A DNA stretch of 64,000 bases, taken from positions 434,001-498,000 of the forward strand of contig NZ_BAAAXV010000001.1 in assembly GCF_039535785.1 (NCBI RefSeq), written 5' to 3'. Position numbers and translations under genes: made by a program. Below, in pieces: positions 16,437 to 25,812 of this stretch. The DNA comes from Nonomuraea helvata. Its GTDB lineage: Bacteria > Actinomycetota > Actinomycetes > Streptosporangiales > Streptosporangiaceae. Every line of letters begins with the position of its first letter. Position 1 is the first letter of the stretch. The notes beneath the pieces were generated by a model that was not told the DNA's origin, searched no databases, and saw only the letters and a list, made by a program, of their open reading frames with translations.

Positions 16437-16710
16437 GACCACGTGGACCAGCCGACGGATCGCCTGGGCAGTGGCCGCATGGACGCCCCTCCATGTCGCG
16501 TCCAGGATTCACTTCGCCCTCGCCGAGCGCATCGGCGTGTCCGACGGCCCGCCGCTCCGCCGCAACTCGCCGTCGCGGTCGCCGCCGCTTCGGGTCCCGT
16601 CGTCGCCGACTCGGCCTGCTCGACCCTCTTCTGACCGGGCGCCACCGGCGCGCTCCTCGGGGCCGCCATCTCCCCACTGGCCGCTGGGGCGAGAACGGCG
16701 CAGTGCGCGT
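16437..16710 (+). pseudogene. degenerate small membrane protein (tentative)
   Basis: A start at ATG 16437 gives MTTWTSRRIAWAVAAWTPLH, a plausible membrane-protein N-terminus, but after about 40 codons the frame becomes Arg/Pro-rich. Hydrophobic pieces continue in other frames (LAVAVAAASGPVVADSA near 16565-16630 and ATGALLGAAISPLAAGA near 16637-16690). This suggests a frameshifted gene, but I cannot name the family and random hydrophobic frames are possible. Confidence 0.3.
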
Positions 16711-16753
16711 GAACGTCTTCACCTGACTCGATCGCCCAAAGCACATGCGACTG

Positions 16754-16829
16754 TAATGGAACAGACTTCCCGTTAGCGTGCTAGTGTCCTCCTTAAGGGA
16801 ATGATTGACCCGTTAAGGAGTGATTTTTC
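16754..16829 (+). promoter_or_regulatory. operator-rich leader of the second aldo/keto reductase
   Basis: TAATGGAA (16754-16761) and TTCCCGTTA (16767-16775) form an imperfect dyad. CTCCTTAA (16789-16796) and TTAAGGAG (16813-16820) form a perfect 8-bp inverted repeat whose right arm is also the ribosome-binding site, nine nt before ATG 16830. TAGTGT at 16782-16787 is a possible -10 box. The 474-bp gap from 16356 otherwise holds only the doubtful pseudogene. Confidence 0.5.
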
Positions 16830-17879
16830 ATGGAATATCGGCAGTTGGGGGCGTCCGGGCTCAAAGTTCCGGCGTTGAGCTTCGGCGCCGGCACGTTCGC
16901 CGGGAAGGGCGAGCTCTTCGGCGCCTGGGGCGACACCGACGTGGCGCAGGCCCGGCGGCTGGTGGACATCTCCCTGGACGCGGGGGTCACGATGTTCGAC
17001 ACGGCCGACGTCTACTCCGACGGCGCCTCGGAGGAGGTGCTGGGCCAGGCGCTCAAGGGCCGGCGGGACCGGGCCCTCATCTCCACCAAGGCGGGCCTGC
17101 CCACGGGCGACGGCCCCGGTGACGCGGGCACCTCCCGGCCCCGGCTGATCAAGGCGGTCGACGACGCGCTGCGCCGCCTCGAAACCGACCACATCGACCT
17201 CTTCCAGCTGCACGCCTTCGACGCCGCGACCCCGGTGGAGGAGGTGCTGTCCACGCTGGACGACCTGGTCAGGGCGGGCAAGCTGCGCTACGTGGGCGTC
17301 TCGAACTTCTCCGGCTGGCAGCTCATGAAGTCGCTGGCCGCCGCCGAGCGGTACGGCTACCCGCGTTACGTGGCGCACCAGGTGTACTACTCCCTGGTCG
17401 GGCGGGACTACGAGTGGGAGCTGATGCCGCTCGGCCTCGACCAGGGCGTCGGCGCGGTGGTGTGGAGCCCGCTCGGCTGGGGCCGCCTCACCGGACGCGT
17501 CCGCCGCGGCCGGCCCATCCCCGCTGGCAGCCGCCTGCACAAGACCGCCGCTTTCGGGCCGCCGGTGGCGGACGAGCTGCTGTACACGGTGGTGGACGCC
17601 CTGGACGAGATCGCCGCGGAGACCGGCCGCTCTGTGCCCCAGGTCGCCCTGAACTGGCTGCTCCAGCGGCCGACCGTCTCCTCGGTCATCATCGGGGCCC
17701 GCGACGAGTCGCAGCTGCGCGAGAACCTGGGGGCGATCGGCTGGAACCTGACGCCTGACCAGGTGGCGCGGCTGGACGCGGCCGGCTCCACCACGGTGCC
17801 GTACCCCTACTACCCGTACCGGCGGCAGGAGGGCTTCGCCCGGCTCAACCCGCCGCTCGTCGGCGGCGTGGAGTTCTGA
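16830..17879 (+). CDS. aldo/keto reductase
   Basis: The 349-residue protein opens with the classic MEYRQLGASGLKVPALSFG of YajO/AKR12-like enzymes. Catalytic residues are visible in FDTADVYSDG (Asp, Tyr), LISTKAG (Lys) and LFQLHAFD (His), with a C-terminal cofactor segment VIIGARDESQLREN. A strong SD (AAGGAG) precedes the ATG. It is only distantly similar to the reductase at 15381. It faces the clan-A hydrolase gene with five nt between the stops. The context suggests reduction of a monosaccharide or its oxo-form, but the substrate is not determined. Confidence 0.9.
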   Translation: MEYRQLGASGLKVPALSFGAGTFAGKGELFGAWGDTDVAQARRLVDISLDAGVTMFDTADVYSDGASEEVLGQALKGRRDRALISTKAGLPTGDGPGDAGTSRPRLIKAVDDALRRLETDHIDLFQLHAFDAATPVEEVLSTLDDLVRAGKLRYVGVSNFSGWQLMKSLAAAERYGYPRYVAHQVYYSLVGRDYEWELMPLGLDQGVGAVVWSPLGWGRLTGRVRRGRPIPAGSRLHKTAAFGPPVADELLYTVVDALDEIAAETGRSVPQVALNWLLQRPTVSSVIIGARDESQLRENLGAIGWNLTPDQVARLDAAGSTTVPYPYYPYRRQEGFARLNPPLVGGVEF

Positions 17880-17884
17880 ACATT

Positions 17885-19222
17885 TCACCACTCAGCCGCA
17901 CATGTGAACTGAGGCCGGGATGTGAGTGTCGCGCCGTTCCGGACCAGAGCCGGCAGCTCGGGGGCCGAGGGGGACGAGGGGGACGAGGGGCGCAGCCAGG
18001 CCACCTCCACCCCCGTGCCGACCAGCTCGAAGACGTAGGCGTCCGGCCGTCCCGGCACCTCCACGCGGCGCACGTCCGCCGCTCCGGCCAGCCGCGACGA
18101 CAGCTCGGCGAACGCGTCGGCGCAGGGGTGGCGCACGGACAGGCTGTCGCCCTCGAACGCCATGAGCTGGAACTTCGAGAAGAGCAGCTGCAGGAAGTCG
18201 TACGGCTCCGGCGGCTCCGGCGTATCGGGACCGAGCTGCCAGCACACGGTCAGCCGGATGCCGCAGGACAGGGCCAGCATGTTCCTGATGAGCAGGTCGT
18301 CGGCGTTCAGCCGGTGCCGCCGGGCCTCCAGCTCCTCCGGGCAGCCGGTCATGAACATCTGGAGCGCGGGCGGCAGCTCGGCCATCCGGTCGTAGAGCCG
18401 CTTCATCGCCGCGTGCACCGGCTCGGGGGTGAAGGTCCCGTCGAAGAGGTCCTGGACGGTCAGGCGGTGCCACGGCTGGATGGCTCCGGCCTCGATCACC
18501 TCCGTCAGGTGCTCGAACACCTCGGGGAACTGCAGCGGCAGCGGCCCGTTGTACTCGCCCACCACGACGGGCTTGTCCCCCACGGCCGCCCGCGCGTCCT
18601 CGATCGTGCGAGGGATCAGGTAGGGGTCGCCGTAGAGGTGGATGTCGAAGACGTCGTAGGCGTCCCGGCCCTCGTCGATGACCTGCAGGAAGAATTCCCG
18701 CTCGCCGTCGGGCCGGTCCGGGGCGGGGAAGACGCCGGGCGGGCAGCCGCCCAGCACCACCGTGGCGTCCGGGTCGGCGCTCTTGACCGCCTGGTGGAAG
18801 CCCTGGAGGTGGGCGACGTAGTCGGCGGCCGTGCCCGCCCAGAACAGCGCGTTGGACGGCTCGTTCTCGCACTGCCAGTGGCGCACGCGGCCCCGGCAGT
18901 GCCCGACGAGGGCGCGCAGCATGGCCGCGTAGGCCGCCGGGTCGAGGGGCGGCGAGGCGGGCAGCAGGTCGGTGGCGCGGGTGGAGCCCCACGGCGAGGA
19001 CGCGCCGAGTGTGAACCAGAGTTCGGTGCCGTCGTCGACCTGGCCGAGCACGGCGTCCACCGCGGACCAGTCGTAGCGGCCGGGCTCGGGCTCGAGCTGC
19101 GACCAGTAGAAGAACACGCGCACCAGCCCGGCGCCCAGCTCCCTGGCCTGCGGCGCGAACGTGTCGGGCTTGTCGATGAGGCCGTACTGGATGCCTCGTA
19201 CCACTCCAAGTCGGATGTCCAT
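17885..19222 (-). CDS. clan GH-A glycoside hydrolase (GH39/GH5-like)
   Basis: The 445-residue protein has a TIM-barrel pattern: VRVFFYWSQLEPEPGRYDW near the start, then WQCENEPSNALFW with the acid/base Glu after Asn, and VVVGEYNGPLP with the probable nucleophile Glu. This Asn-Glu plus later Glu arrangement is that of clan A retaining enzymes such as GH39 beta-xylosidases. It has no signal peptide and is shorter than typical GH39 enzymes, so I keep the family open. It is the last gene of the SBP-permease-permease-GH106 operon, 47 nt after the previous stop, and should act on imported oligosaccharides. Confidence 0.7.
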   Translation of the reverse strand: MDIRLGVVRGIQYGLIDKPDTFAPQARELGAGLVRVFFYWSQLEPEPGRYDWSAVDAVLGQVDDGTELWFTLGASSPWGSTRATDLLPASPPLDPAAYAAMLRALVGHCRGRVRHWQCENEPSNALFWAGTAADYVAHLQGFHQAVKSADPDATVVLGGCPPGVFPAPDRPDGEREFFLQVIDEGRDAYDVFDIHLYGDPYLIPRTIEDARAAVGDKPVVVGEYNGPLPLQFPEVFEHLTEVIEAGAIQPWHRLTVQDLFDGTFTPEPVHAAMKRLYDRMAELPPALQMFMTGCPEELEARRHRLNADDLLIRNMLALSCGIRLTVCWQLGPDTPEPPEPYDFLQLLFSKFQLMAFEGDSLSVRHPCADAFAELSSRLAGAADVRRVEVPGRPDAYVFELVGTGVEVAWLRPSSPSSPSAPELPALVRNGATLTSRPQFTCAAEW

Positions 19223-19269
19223 GGCCCCACGGTCGCCGGACGCCCTGGCAGAACGCTGGCAGCGCCCTG

Positions 19270-22200
19270 TCAGGACGTGCGCAGGCGGACCGGGCCGAAC
19301 AGGCCGGTGCTGCGCTGGCCGGGGAAGACGAAGTGCGTGGGGCTGACCTCATCCAGGTACGGGGCGAGCGTGCCGAGGACGAGGACCTCGACGGTGTTCT
19401 CACCCTCGTCCAGCAGCACGTCGAAGGTGTAGGGCGAGCAGACCCTGATCCCGCAGGGCCGCCCGTTCACCGTCACCTCGGCCGTCCCCCGGACCCTGCC
19501 GAGGTCGACCACGCCCGGCCCGGCGGCGGCGATCGTGGTGCGGTAGCGGACGCCGCCGCTGTAGCCGGACAGGCCGCGCTCCTCCCAGTCGCCGAGCCGC
19601 ATACGGCCGGGGCCGCAGGTGAAGCGGACGGGGCCGGTCAGCTCCCCGGTGACCTCCAGCTCCCTTCCGCGGATCCGTACCGGACCCGTCGCGTCCGCCT
19701 CGATCCCGGTCACGCCGGGCGGCGGGTCGAACAGGAAGTGCTGGACGGCCGGACGGCCGCCGGGCACGGTGAACGTGGCGGGCAGGGCGGTGGGGAGACC
19801 GTCCAGCCAGCCGGCCTCGGGCAGCGGATGCGGCCGGGTACGCAGGTGGAGCGCGGCCGGGTCGCCGTGCTGGCGCCGCCGTACGCGCGGGCGCGACGTC
19901 CAGCCGGGGCCGGAGACCGCGAGCCCGTCCACGAGCACCCAGCCGTCGGACTCCACGGTGATCGTGTTGTCACCGGGCCGGAGCAGCCGGGTCACGTCGT
20001 AGCGGCGCACCCTGGGGATGTCCGCCTCCTCGTACGGATCGAACCCGCCCTGCCTGCCCGCCTCCTGCCCGTTGACCAGCACCCGGCAGAACGCGGTCGA
20101 GGCCACCTGCACCGGCTCGTACGGCGGCTCGCCGACGCGCACCGTGGCCTCCATGGGAGAGCCGCCGATCCACTCGGGCCAGGCCGCGTCCGCCGGCGAT
20201 GCGACCAGGCAGGCATAGGCCCGCAGGTCGAGCCGCTCGTCAGGGATCAGCCGCAGCTCCAGCAGGTGTTCGCCGGGCGCGACAGGCGAGCGCGAGACCG
20301 CGGCGTACCCGGAGTCGTCCAGCGGCAGCTCCTCGCCGTCCAGCCACACGGTCTTGGCCGCCCCGGCTCCGACCGCCAGCCAGCCGGTGCCCGGGACGGT
20401 GAGCACGCTGCGGAAGCGTGCCTCCTCGCCCGCCTCCACCTGCCCGAACGCCAGGAACTCGCCCGGCACATGGCCCTTCGGCCCGAGGGTCTCCCGGTGG
20501 ATCGGGTCCTTGCGCAGCCCGCGCGAGGGCGACCACACCGAGGGCGTCCACGGCCCGGCACCCACCCGCTGCTCCCCACGGGGCGCGAAGGTGGCGTGCG
20601 CCGGCTCGCCGTCCGGCGTGCGCAGCGTCCAGCGCTCGACGGTGGCCTGCGTGCCGAAGTCCGCCCACGTGTCGTCGAGCGTCGGCACCAGCTCGACGTC
20701 CCACTCGTCACCGAGGTCCACCTCGCGGGGGTACGACGGAGGCGAGGACACCTCGGAGACGGTCCCGTCGAAGATCAGCAGCGCGGCGGGCCCGTCGTCG
20801 AAGGGCACGACCACCTCCACCGCATCGCCGTCGCGGGTGTGCGGCAGCGCCCTGAGCTCTCCGCTGAACGGACTCGTCAGCAGCGGCGTCCCGGACACGC
20901 CCCGGACCTTGACCCGCATCTCCTGGGCGTAGCGCCCCGGGTCGAAGGAGACGGTGGCGTCCAGCCAGCCCAGATCGGCGCCGCGCTCCTCGGGCCGGCC
21001 CACGCCGATCCTGCTGGCCATGGGATGCGTGGCGGTCAGGAACACCAGCGTGGTCTCGCCGATCTCGCGCACCAGCGGCGGCACGGGCGCCTCGACCCGC
21101 CGTTCGAGCCCGGCCAGCGCCTCCCCCAGCTGCTCGCTCGTCTCCACGAAAGCGGCCGGCAGCCCCTCCGGCAGCGTGCCGACCGCGACCAGCAGTCCGC
21201 CGTCGGCGGCGAACTCCTTCAGCCGGGCGGCCACGTCCTCGTCGAGCACGGTGACGGCAGGCAGCACGATCGCCCGGTACGCCTCGGTGGAGACGGACAG
21301 CCGGCCGCCCTTGACGCTCGCCCGACGTACCGAGTCCTCGTCGATCACGTCGGCGTCCAGGCAGAGCCGGTCGAGCACCCCCGGCACGGTCGCGAACCAG
21401 GCCATGTCGCCCACGAGCTCGCGGTAGACCTCCTGGGACCGCGCGGCCTCGGGAGAGACCCCCTCCAGCGAGGTGCCAGCCTGCGACGTCGCGGAGGGCA
21501 GGACAACCGCGACGTCGCAGGCGTGGCGGCCCAGGGAGAGCGCCGCGCACAGGCGGGTGACCGCGTCGGCGAAGACGCGGTGGTGCCGCCAGTACGGCTG
21601 GCGCCAGTCGGTCGAAGGGGGCGCCCACTCCCACCAGCCGCGCCTGGTCGTGTAGTAGACGGCGTGCGGGTTGTAGAGGTTGGCGCCGGCCCGCAGCCAG
21701 GGCAGCAGCCAGTCGAAGGTCTCCTCGAGCGTGCCGCCCCAGCCGCTGGAGTGGAACGCCTCGATCCAGGTGCGCGGCCTGCCGTACAGGTGGGCGAGCG
21801 AGGAGTGCAGGCGCGCGTCGCCGTGGTGGTCGGAGCCGGGCGCGCTGAACCAGCGATGGGTACGCGCGTAGTCGCCGTACAGCCGCACCCCGTCCACGGG
21901 ATGCCCGGCACGGGCCGGGTCCTGCTGGTCGCAGCCGTTGAGCAGGCCGTGGCGCTCGTGCCAGGCGGCCAGCGGCCGGAAGAACGCCTCCTCGGCCAGT
22001 TCGGCGCGGGTGAGCTGGTAGGCGTGCCAGTCCGGCTCGTCGAGTGAGAACGACCGGCCGCGCCGGGCCGCGTACTCCTCGGCGAACGTGGATGACCACG
22101 TGGGCAGGGTGGGCAGTTCGTCCTGGAACGACCCGGCGATCACCTTGCCGAACCAGTGGCCCACCCGGCGCTCGAACTCCCCGTGCACCCGGTCGAGCAG

Positions 22201-22623
22201 CACCGCGCAGGCGTCGCGGGACAGGTAGTCGAAGCCGCGCGTCGAGACGGACCCGTCGGCGGCCAGCCACTGACCGGCGAACTCCGGATGTTCCTGGACG
22301 AGCCGGGCCTGCAGATCGGCGCCGGAGAAACCGAGCTGGTCGTAGAACCACAGGTACGCGCCCAGCTCGAAGGCGTCGGCGCAGACCCCGTCGAGCAGCT
22401 CCCACCACGCCTCGGACAGGAACGGCGGGTCGTCGGCGTCGGCGCCGAACAGCGGCCCCGACGGCGCCAGGTTGAGGATGACGAGGTTGCGCACTCCCCC
22501 GGCGACCAGGCGCTCCATCTGCCAGCGCAGCCGGTCGCGGCGGAGCGGCTCGCCGCTCCACCACCAGATGGCCGCCGGGGAGAACTCCCGCGGCGGGTGG
22601 CGCAGCACCTCGAAGGCGGTCAT
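19270..22623 (-). CDS. large GH106-like hydrolase (alpha-L-rhamnosidase type)
   Basis: The 1,117-residue protein begins with the GH106 pattern FSPAAIWWWSGEPLRRDRL, then VRNLVILNLAPSGPLFG and YLWFYDQLGFSGADLQARL. The barrel includes SFQDELPTLPTWS and IEAFHSSGWGG. Beta-sandwich modules follow, among them a galactose-binding-like fold (FCRVLVNGQEAGRQGG, RYDVTRLLRPGDNTITVESD) and a C-terminal one (AEVTVNGRPCGIRVCSPYTF). Length and order fit GH106 enzymes, which remove alpha-L-rhamnose. No signal peptide is seen. ATG 22623 overlaps the permease stop (TGATG), so it is translated together with the transporter that would supply its substrate. Confidence 0.7.
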   Translation of the reverse strand: MTAFEVLRHPPREFSPAAIWWWSGEPLRRDRLRWQMERLVAGGVRNLVILNLAPSGPLFGADADDPPFLSEAWWELLDGVCADAFELGAYLWFYDQLGFSGADLQARLVQEHPEFAGQWLAADGSVSTRGFDYLSRDACAVLLDRVHGEFERRVGHWFGKVIAGSFQDELPTLPTWSSTFAEEYAARRGRSFSLDEPDWHAYQLTRAELAEEAFFRPLAAWHERHGLLNGCDQQDPARAGHPVDGVRLYGDYARTHRWFSAPGSDHHGDARLHSSLAHLYGRPRTWIEAFHSSGWGGTLEETFDWLLPWLRAGANLYNPHAVYYTTRRGWWEWAPPSTDWRQPYWRHHRVFADAVTRLCAALSLGRHACDVAVVLPSATSQAGTSLEGVSPEAARSQEVYRELVGDMAWFATVPGVLDRLCLDADVIDEDSVRRASVKGGRLSVSTEAYRAIVLPAVTVLDEDVAARLKEFAADGGLLVAVGTLPEGLPAAFVETSEQLGEALAGLERRVEAPVPPLVREIGETTLVFLTATHPMASRIGVGRPEERGADLGWLDATVSFDPGRYAQEMRVKVRGVSGTPLLTSPFSGELRALPHTRDGDAVEVVVPFDDGPAALLIFDGTVSEVSSPPSYPREVDLGDEWDVELVPTLDDTWADFGTQATVERWTLRTPDGEPAHATFAPRGEQRVGAGPWTPSVWSPSRGLRKDPIHRETLGPKGHVPGEFLAFGQVEAGEEARFRSVLTVPGTGWLAVGAGAAKTVWLDGEELPLDDSGYAAVSRSPVAPGEHLLELRLIPDERLDLRAYACLVASPADAAWPEWIGGSPMEATVRVGEPPYEPVQVASTAFCRVLVNGQEAGRQGGFDPYEEADIPRVRRYDVTRLLRPGDNTITVESDGWVLVDGLAVSGPGWTSRPRVRRRQHGDPAALHLRTRPHPLPEAGWLDGLPTALPATFTVPGGRPAVQHFLFDPPPGVTGIEADATGPVRIRGRELEVTGELTGPVRFTCGPGRMRLGDWEERGLSGYSGGVRYRTTIAAAGPGVVDLGRVRGTAEVTVNGRPCGIRVCSPYTFDVLLDEGENTVEVLVLGTLAPYLDEVSPTHFVFPGQRSTGLFGPVRLRTS

Positions 22624-23432
22624 CCCTTCAGCCCGCTGGCGAAGCCCTTGATGACGTAGCGCTGCAGCGCCAGGAAGACCAGCACGATCGGCAGCGCGCC
22701 CAGCACGAGCCCGGCGAAGACCAGGCCGTGGTCGGAGACGTACTGGCCGACGAAGGCGAAGACGCTGACCGGGACCGTCTCGAACCCGGAGCCGCCCAGG
22801 TAGAGCAGCGGGGTGAAGAAGTCGTTCCAGATGAAGACGGCGTTGAGGATGAGCACGGTGCCGGTGATGGGCCGCAGCAGCGGGAAGATCACCCGGGTGA
22901 AGGCGGTCAGGTGCGAGGCGCCGTCGATCTGGGCGGCGCTGGCGTAGTCGCGGGGCAGCGCGCGGATGAAGCCGGTGTAGAGGAAGACCGTGAAGGGCAG
23001 CTGGATGCCGGTGTAGAAGAGGATCATCCCGGCGTGCGTGCCGATCAGCCCCAGGTCGGTCACCAGCTCGTAGAGCGGGATCATGCCGAGCTGGAACGGC
23101 AGCACGATGCCCAGCAGAAAGAGGATGTAGAGGCCGTACCCGAGCCGGGTCTGCACGCGGGCCAGGAAGTAGGCGGCGAACGAGCCGAGCGCGATGAGCG
23201 CGAGCAGGCTGACGACGGTGATCACCGTGCTGTTCACCAGTGAGGGGCCGAGCGCGGCGGCCGTCCACGCCTTGCCGAAGTTGGCCAGCGTGGGCGGGTT
23301 CGGCAGCGCCAGCGGCGTCTGGGAGATCTGCGCCGGGTCCTTCAGCGACAGGGAGACCAGCGTGTAGACGGGGAACAGGAACGCCACCGCCACCGCGATC
23401 ATCACGATCTCCAGCAGGAACGTCCTTCTCAT
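22620..23432 (-). CDS. sugar ABC transporter permease (MalG type)
   Basis: The 270-residue product (start ATG 23432, ATGA overlap with the preceding permease) has six membrane helices and an EAA loop SAAQIDGASHLTAFTRVIFP. It forms the inner-membrane channel with the partner permease. It ends YVIKGFASGLKG, the common C-terminus of MalG-type proteins. Confidence 0.92.
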   Translation of the reverse strand: MRRTFLLEIVMIAVAVAFLFPVYTLVSLSLKDPAQISQTPLALPNPPTLANFGKAWTAAALGPSLVNSTVITVVSLLALIALGSFAAYFLARVQTRLGYGLYILFLLGIVLPFQLGMIPLYELVTDLGLIGTHAGMILFYTGIQLPFTVFLYTGFIRALPRDYASAAQIDGASHLTAFTRVIFPLLRPITGTVLILNAVFIWNDFFTPLLYLGGSGFETVPVSVFAFVGQYVSDHGLVFAGLVLGALPIVLVFLALQRYVIKGFASGLKG

Positions 23433-24340
23433 GCGGTCACCTCGCGGTTGCGCAGGTAGTAGACCTGGATGAGGCTGACGGCCGCCACGAACAGCGCCAG
23501 CACCAGCGCGATGGCGGTGCTGTAGCCGAACTTGCCGAACACGAACGCCTGCTTGTACAGCACCGTGGACAGGGTCTCCGTGGCGTAGCCGGGGCCGCCG
23601 TTGGTGGCGGCGAAGATCTGGTCGAAGAGCTTGAGCCCGCCGATCGTGGAGAGCATGAGATTGATCGTCACGGCCGGGGCGAGCAGCGGCCAGGTGACGT
23701 AGCGGAAGCGCTGGAACGTGCCCGCTCCGTCGATCATCGCCGCCTCGTGCAGCTCCTTGGGCACGCCCTCCAGCCCGGCCAGGAAGATGACCATGGAGTA
23801 GCCGGCGTACTGCCAGACGACCATGCCGGCGATCGACCAGAGCGCGACCGACGGGTCGCCCAGCCAGTCCACCTGCAGGCCGAGCAGGCCGTTGAGGCCG
23901 GCTGACGGGTCGGGGTTGTAGACGTACTTCCACAGGAACGCCACCATGACCGGGCTGACGACCACGGGCGCGAAGAAGATCACCCGCAGCAGCGCCCGGC
24001 TCTTCAGCTTGGCGTTGACGCCCAGGGCGAGCAGCAGGCCGACGCCGTTCTGCACGGCCACGATGGCCACCGTGAGCAGCAGCGTGTTGCCGATCGAGCC
24101 CATGGCCTGCTCGTCGTGCAGGAGCGTGCCGAAGTTGGCCAGCCCGACGAAGGACATGTCCTGGCCGATGCCGCTCCAGTCCGTGAAGGCGTACACCACG
24201 CCGGCAGCGGCCGGGTAGAGCACGACCAGCGCGTAGACGACGAGGGCGGGCGCGGCGAACAGCCAGGACGGGGAGGCGGCGCTGAAGCGCCGCCTGCGCC
24301 GCGAGACCGCCGACCGCCGCCGCATGGTCAGGGAAGTCAC
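23429..24340 (-). CDS. sugar ABC transporter permease (MalF type)
   Basis: The protein has an Arg-rich N-terminus, six helices and an EAA loop (HEAAMIDGAGTFQRFRYV). GTG 24340 overlaps the SBP stop as GTGA and is preferred because the other junctions in this operon are also four-base overlaps; ATG 24325 is an alternative. The motif LFDQIFAATNGGPG before the last helices is characteristic of CUT1 permeases. Confidence 0.9.
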   Translation of the reverse strand: MTSLTMRRRSAVSRRRRRFSAASPSWLFAAPALVVYALVVLYPAAAGVVYAFTDWSGIGQDMSFVGLANFGTLLHDEQAMGSIGNTLLLTVAIVAVQNGVGLLLALGVNAKLKSRALLRVIFFAPVVVSPVMVAFLWKYVYNPDPSAGLNGLLGLQVDWLGDPSVALWSIAGMVVWQYAGYSMVIFLAGLEGVPKELHEAAMIDGAGTFQRFRYVTWPLLAPAVTINLMLSTIGGLKLFDQIFAATNGGPGYATETLSTVLYKQAFVFGKFGYSTAIALVLALFVAAVSLIQVYYLRNREVTA

Positions 24341-25641
24341 TTCTTGTATGCCTCGTCCATCTTCTTCAGAGCCTCGTCGATGCTCGACTTGCCGGCCAGC
24401 AGCTCCTGGATCACCGCGAAGTGCACGGGCTGCACCTCGGCGTTGGGCCAGCGCTGGTCCATGAAGGGCACCGCCCGGTCCTTGGTGAACGGCAGGAACG
24501 ACTCCACGGCCGGGTCGATGGTGGACGAGGCGTCCTGGGTGAGCGGGATGGCGGCGATGGTCTTGGCCCAGGCGTTGATGTTCTCCTGCTTGCCGAGGAA
24601 GTCGATGAACGCCTTGGCCTGCTCGACGTTCTTGCCCTTGGCGTTCGCGCCGAGACCGACGACCACGCCCGCCGGGATCCACACCTGGTTGGCGTCGTCG
24701 GCCCCGGGCACCGGGAACATCGACAGGTCGTCGGGCGAGGAGGCCGCCTTGCGGAAGTCGGGCAGCACGGCCGACACCTGGATCGCCATGCCGGCCTTGC
24801 CGGTGGCCACCATCGAGATCTGCTGCTCGAACGTGGTGCCGTTCGGCTTGTCGTTGAAGAAGCCGCGCTTCTGCAGCTCCAGGTACATCTCCATGGCCTG
24901 CCGCCAGCCCGACTGGGCGAACGTGGTCTGCCCGGCGAGCTGCTTGTCGTCGAACGTCGGGTCCTTGGCGTAGACGGTGGAGGGCACCAGCGCGTACGTG
25001 ATGAGCTGGGTGACCCACGGCGTCTGCGCGCCCAGCGCGATCGGCACGATGCCGGCCTTCTTCAGCTTGTCGCAGACGGACAGGAACTCCGTCCACGTGG
25101 TCGGCGGCGCGTCCACGCCCGCCTTCTGGAAGGCCTTCTTGTTGTAGACGGCGCCGATGACCGACGAGCCGGCGGAGTAGATGTAGGTCTTGCCGTCGAG
25201 CTGGAAGGCGGGCTTGAAGCCGGCCGGGATCGTCTGCGTCCACGCCTGGGCGGACAGGTCGGCCAGCAGCCCGGCCTTGGCGATCTGGCTCATGGACATG
25301 GCGCTGCCGTTGCCCGGATAGACCACGTGCAGGTCGGGGCCGTTGCCCGCGCCGAGCTGGGTGCGTACGGAGGTCTGCACCTGGTCGGTGGGGGCGTACG
25401 AGGCGGTGAGCCGCACATCCGGCTTGACCTTCTGGTACGCGGCGATCAGCTCGTCCAGCGGCGCCTTCTGGTCGGCCACGCCCACGGCCTTCAGGTCGAC
25501 GGCCGCCGCCCCTCCTCCTCCGGTCGTGGCGGTGGTCTCGGGCTTGGTCGAGCAGGCGGTGGCCGCCGCCGCCACCGCGAGGCCCCCCATCATGCGGAAG
25601 AACTGGACCCGGCTCATTCGGGCGTCGCGCAGATCGGTCAT
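24337..25641 (-). CDS. sugar ABC transporter substrate-binding lipoprotein
   Basis: The 434-residue product begins MTDLRDARMSRVQFFRMMGG with a twin-Arg-free export signal and a lipobox-like ATAC (Cys near residue 30), followed by a Gly/Ala linker. The type-1 SBP core shows AGNGPDLHVVYPGNGSA, GKTYIYSAGSSVIG and NAWAKTIAAIPLTQ. SD GAGGAG precedes ATG 25641. It is the first gene of the second sugar operon and binds its (unknown) oligosaccharide; the linked GH106 suggests a rhamnose-containing one. Again no ATPase is encoded nearby. Confidence 0.9.
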   Translation of the reverse strand: MTDLRDARMSRVQFFRMMGGLAVAAAATACSTKPETTATTGGGGAAAVDLKAVGVADQKAPLDELIAAYQKVKPDVRLTASYAPTDQVQTSVRTQLGAGNGPDLHVVYPGNGSAMSMSQIAKAGLLADLSAQAWTQTIPAGFKPAFQLDGKTYIYSAGSSVIGAVYNKKAFQKAGVDAPPTTWTEFLSVCDKLKKAGIVPIALGAQTPWVTQLITYALVPSTVYAKDPTFDDKQLAGQTTFAQSGWRQAMEMYLELQKRGFFNDKPNGTTFEQQISMVATGKAGMAIQVSAVLPDFRKAASSPDDLSMFPVPGADDANQVWIPAGVVVGLGANAKGKNVEQAKAFIDFLGKQENINAWAKTIAAIPLTQDASSTIDPAVESFLPFTKDRAVPFMDQRWPNAEVQPVHFAVIQELLAGKSSIDEALKKMDEAYKK

Positions 25642-25697
25642 GTCATGTCTCCTCGCCCGGCGCTGGGGAGCCGATACGAACGTTTTAATGACGGGCC

Positions 25698-25727
25698 TGT
25701 TAAGTTAACAGCCAACATTGTTAAATC
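25698..25727. promoter_or_regulatory. DeoR-type operator between divergent genes
   Basis: TGTTAAGTTAACA (25698-25710) is a perfect 13-bp palindrome; TTGTTAAAT at 25719-25727 is a further half-site. They stand in the AT-rich 171-bp gap between the SBP operon and the DeoR gene. A third TTGTTAAG lies at 26629-26636, upstream of phoD. Confidence 0.6.
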
Positions 25728-25812
25728 TGAGGGATGTCGGGAGGCTACGAGTCGCCCGAGGCGGGTGTCAAGAGTAGGATCCGCAACCGTCGTAACGAGG
25801 GTGAGGGCTTTG

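Noticed and set aside
16437..16776. Functional 110-residue protein in the gap
   Set aside because: After about 40 codons the frame is Pro/Arg/Ser-rich, unlike a membrane protein; kept only as a tentative pseudogene.
19333..22047. Plus-strand open frame of about 900 codons
   Set aside because: Antisense to the GH106-like gene and compositionally biased; motifs and codon bias support the minus-strand gene.
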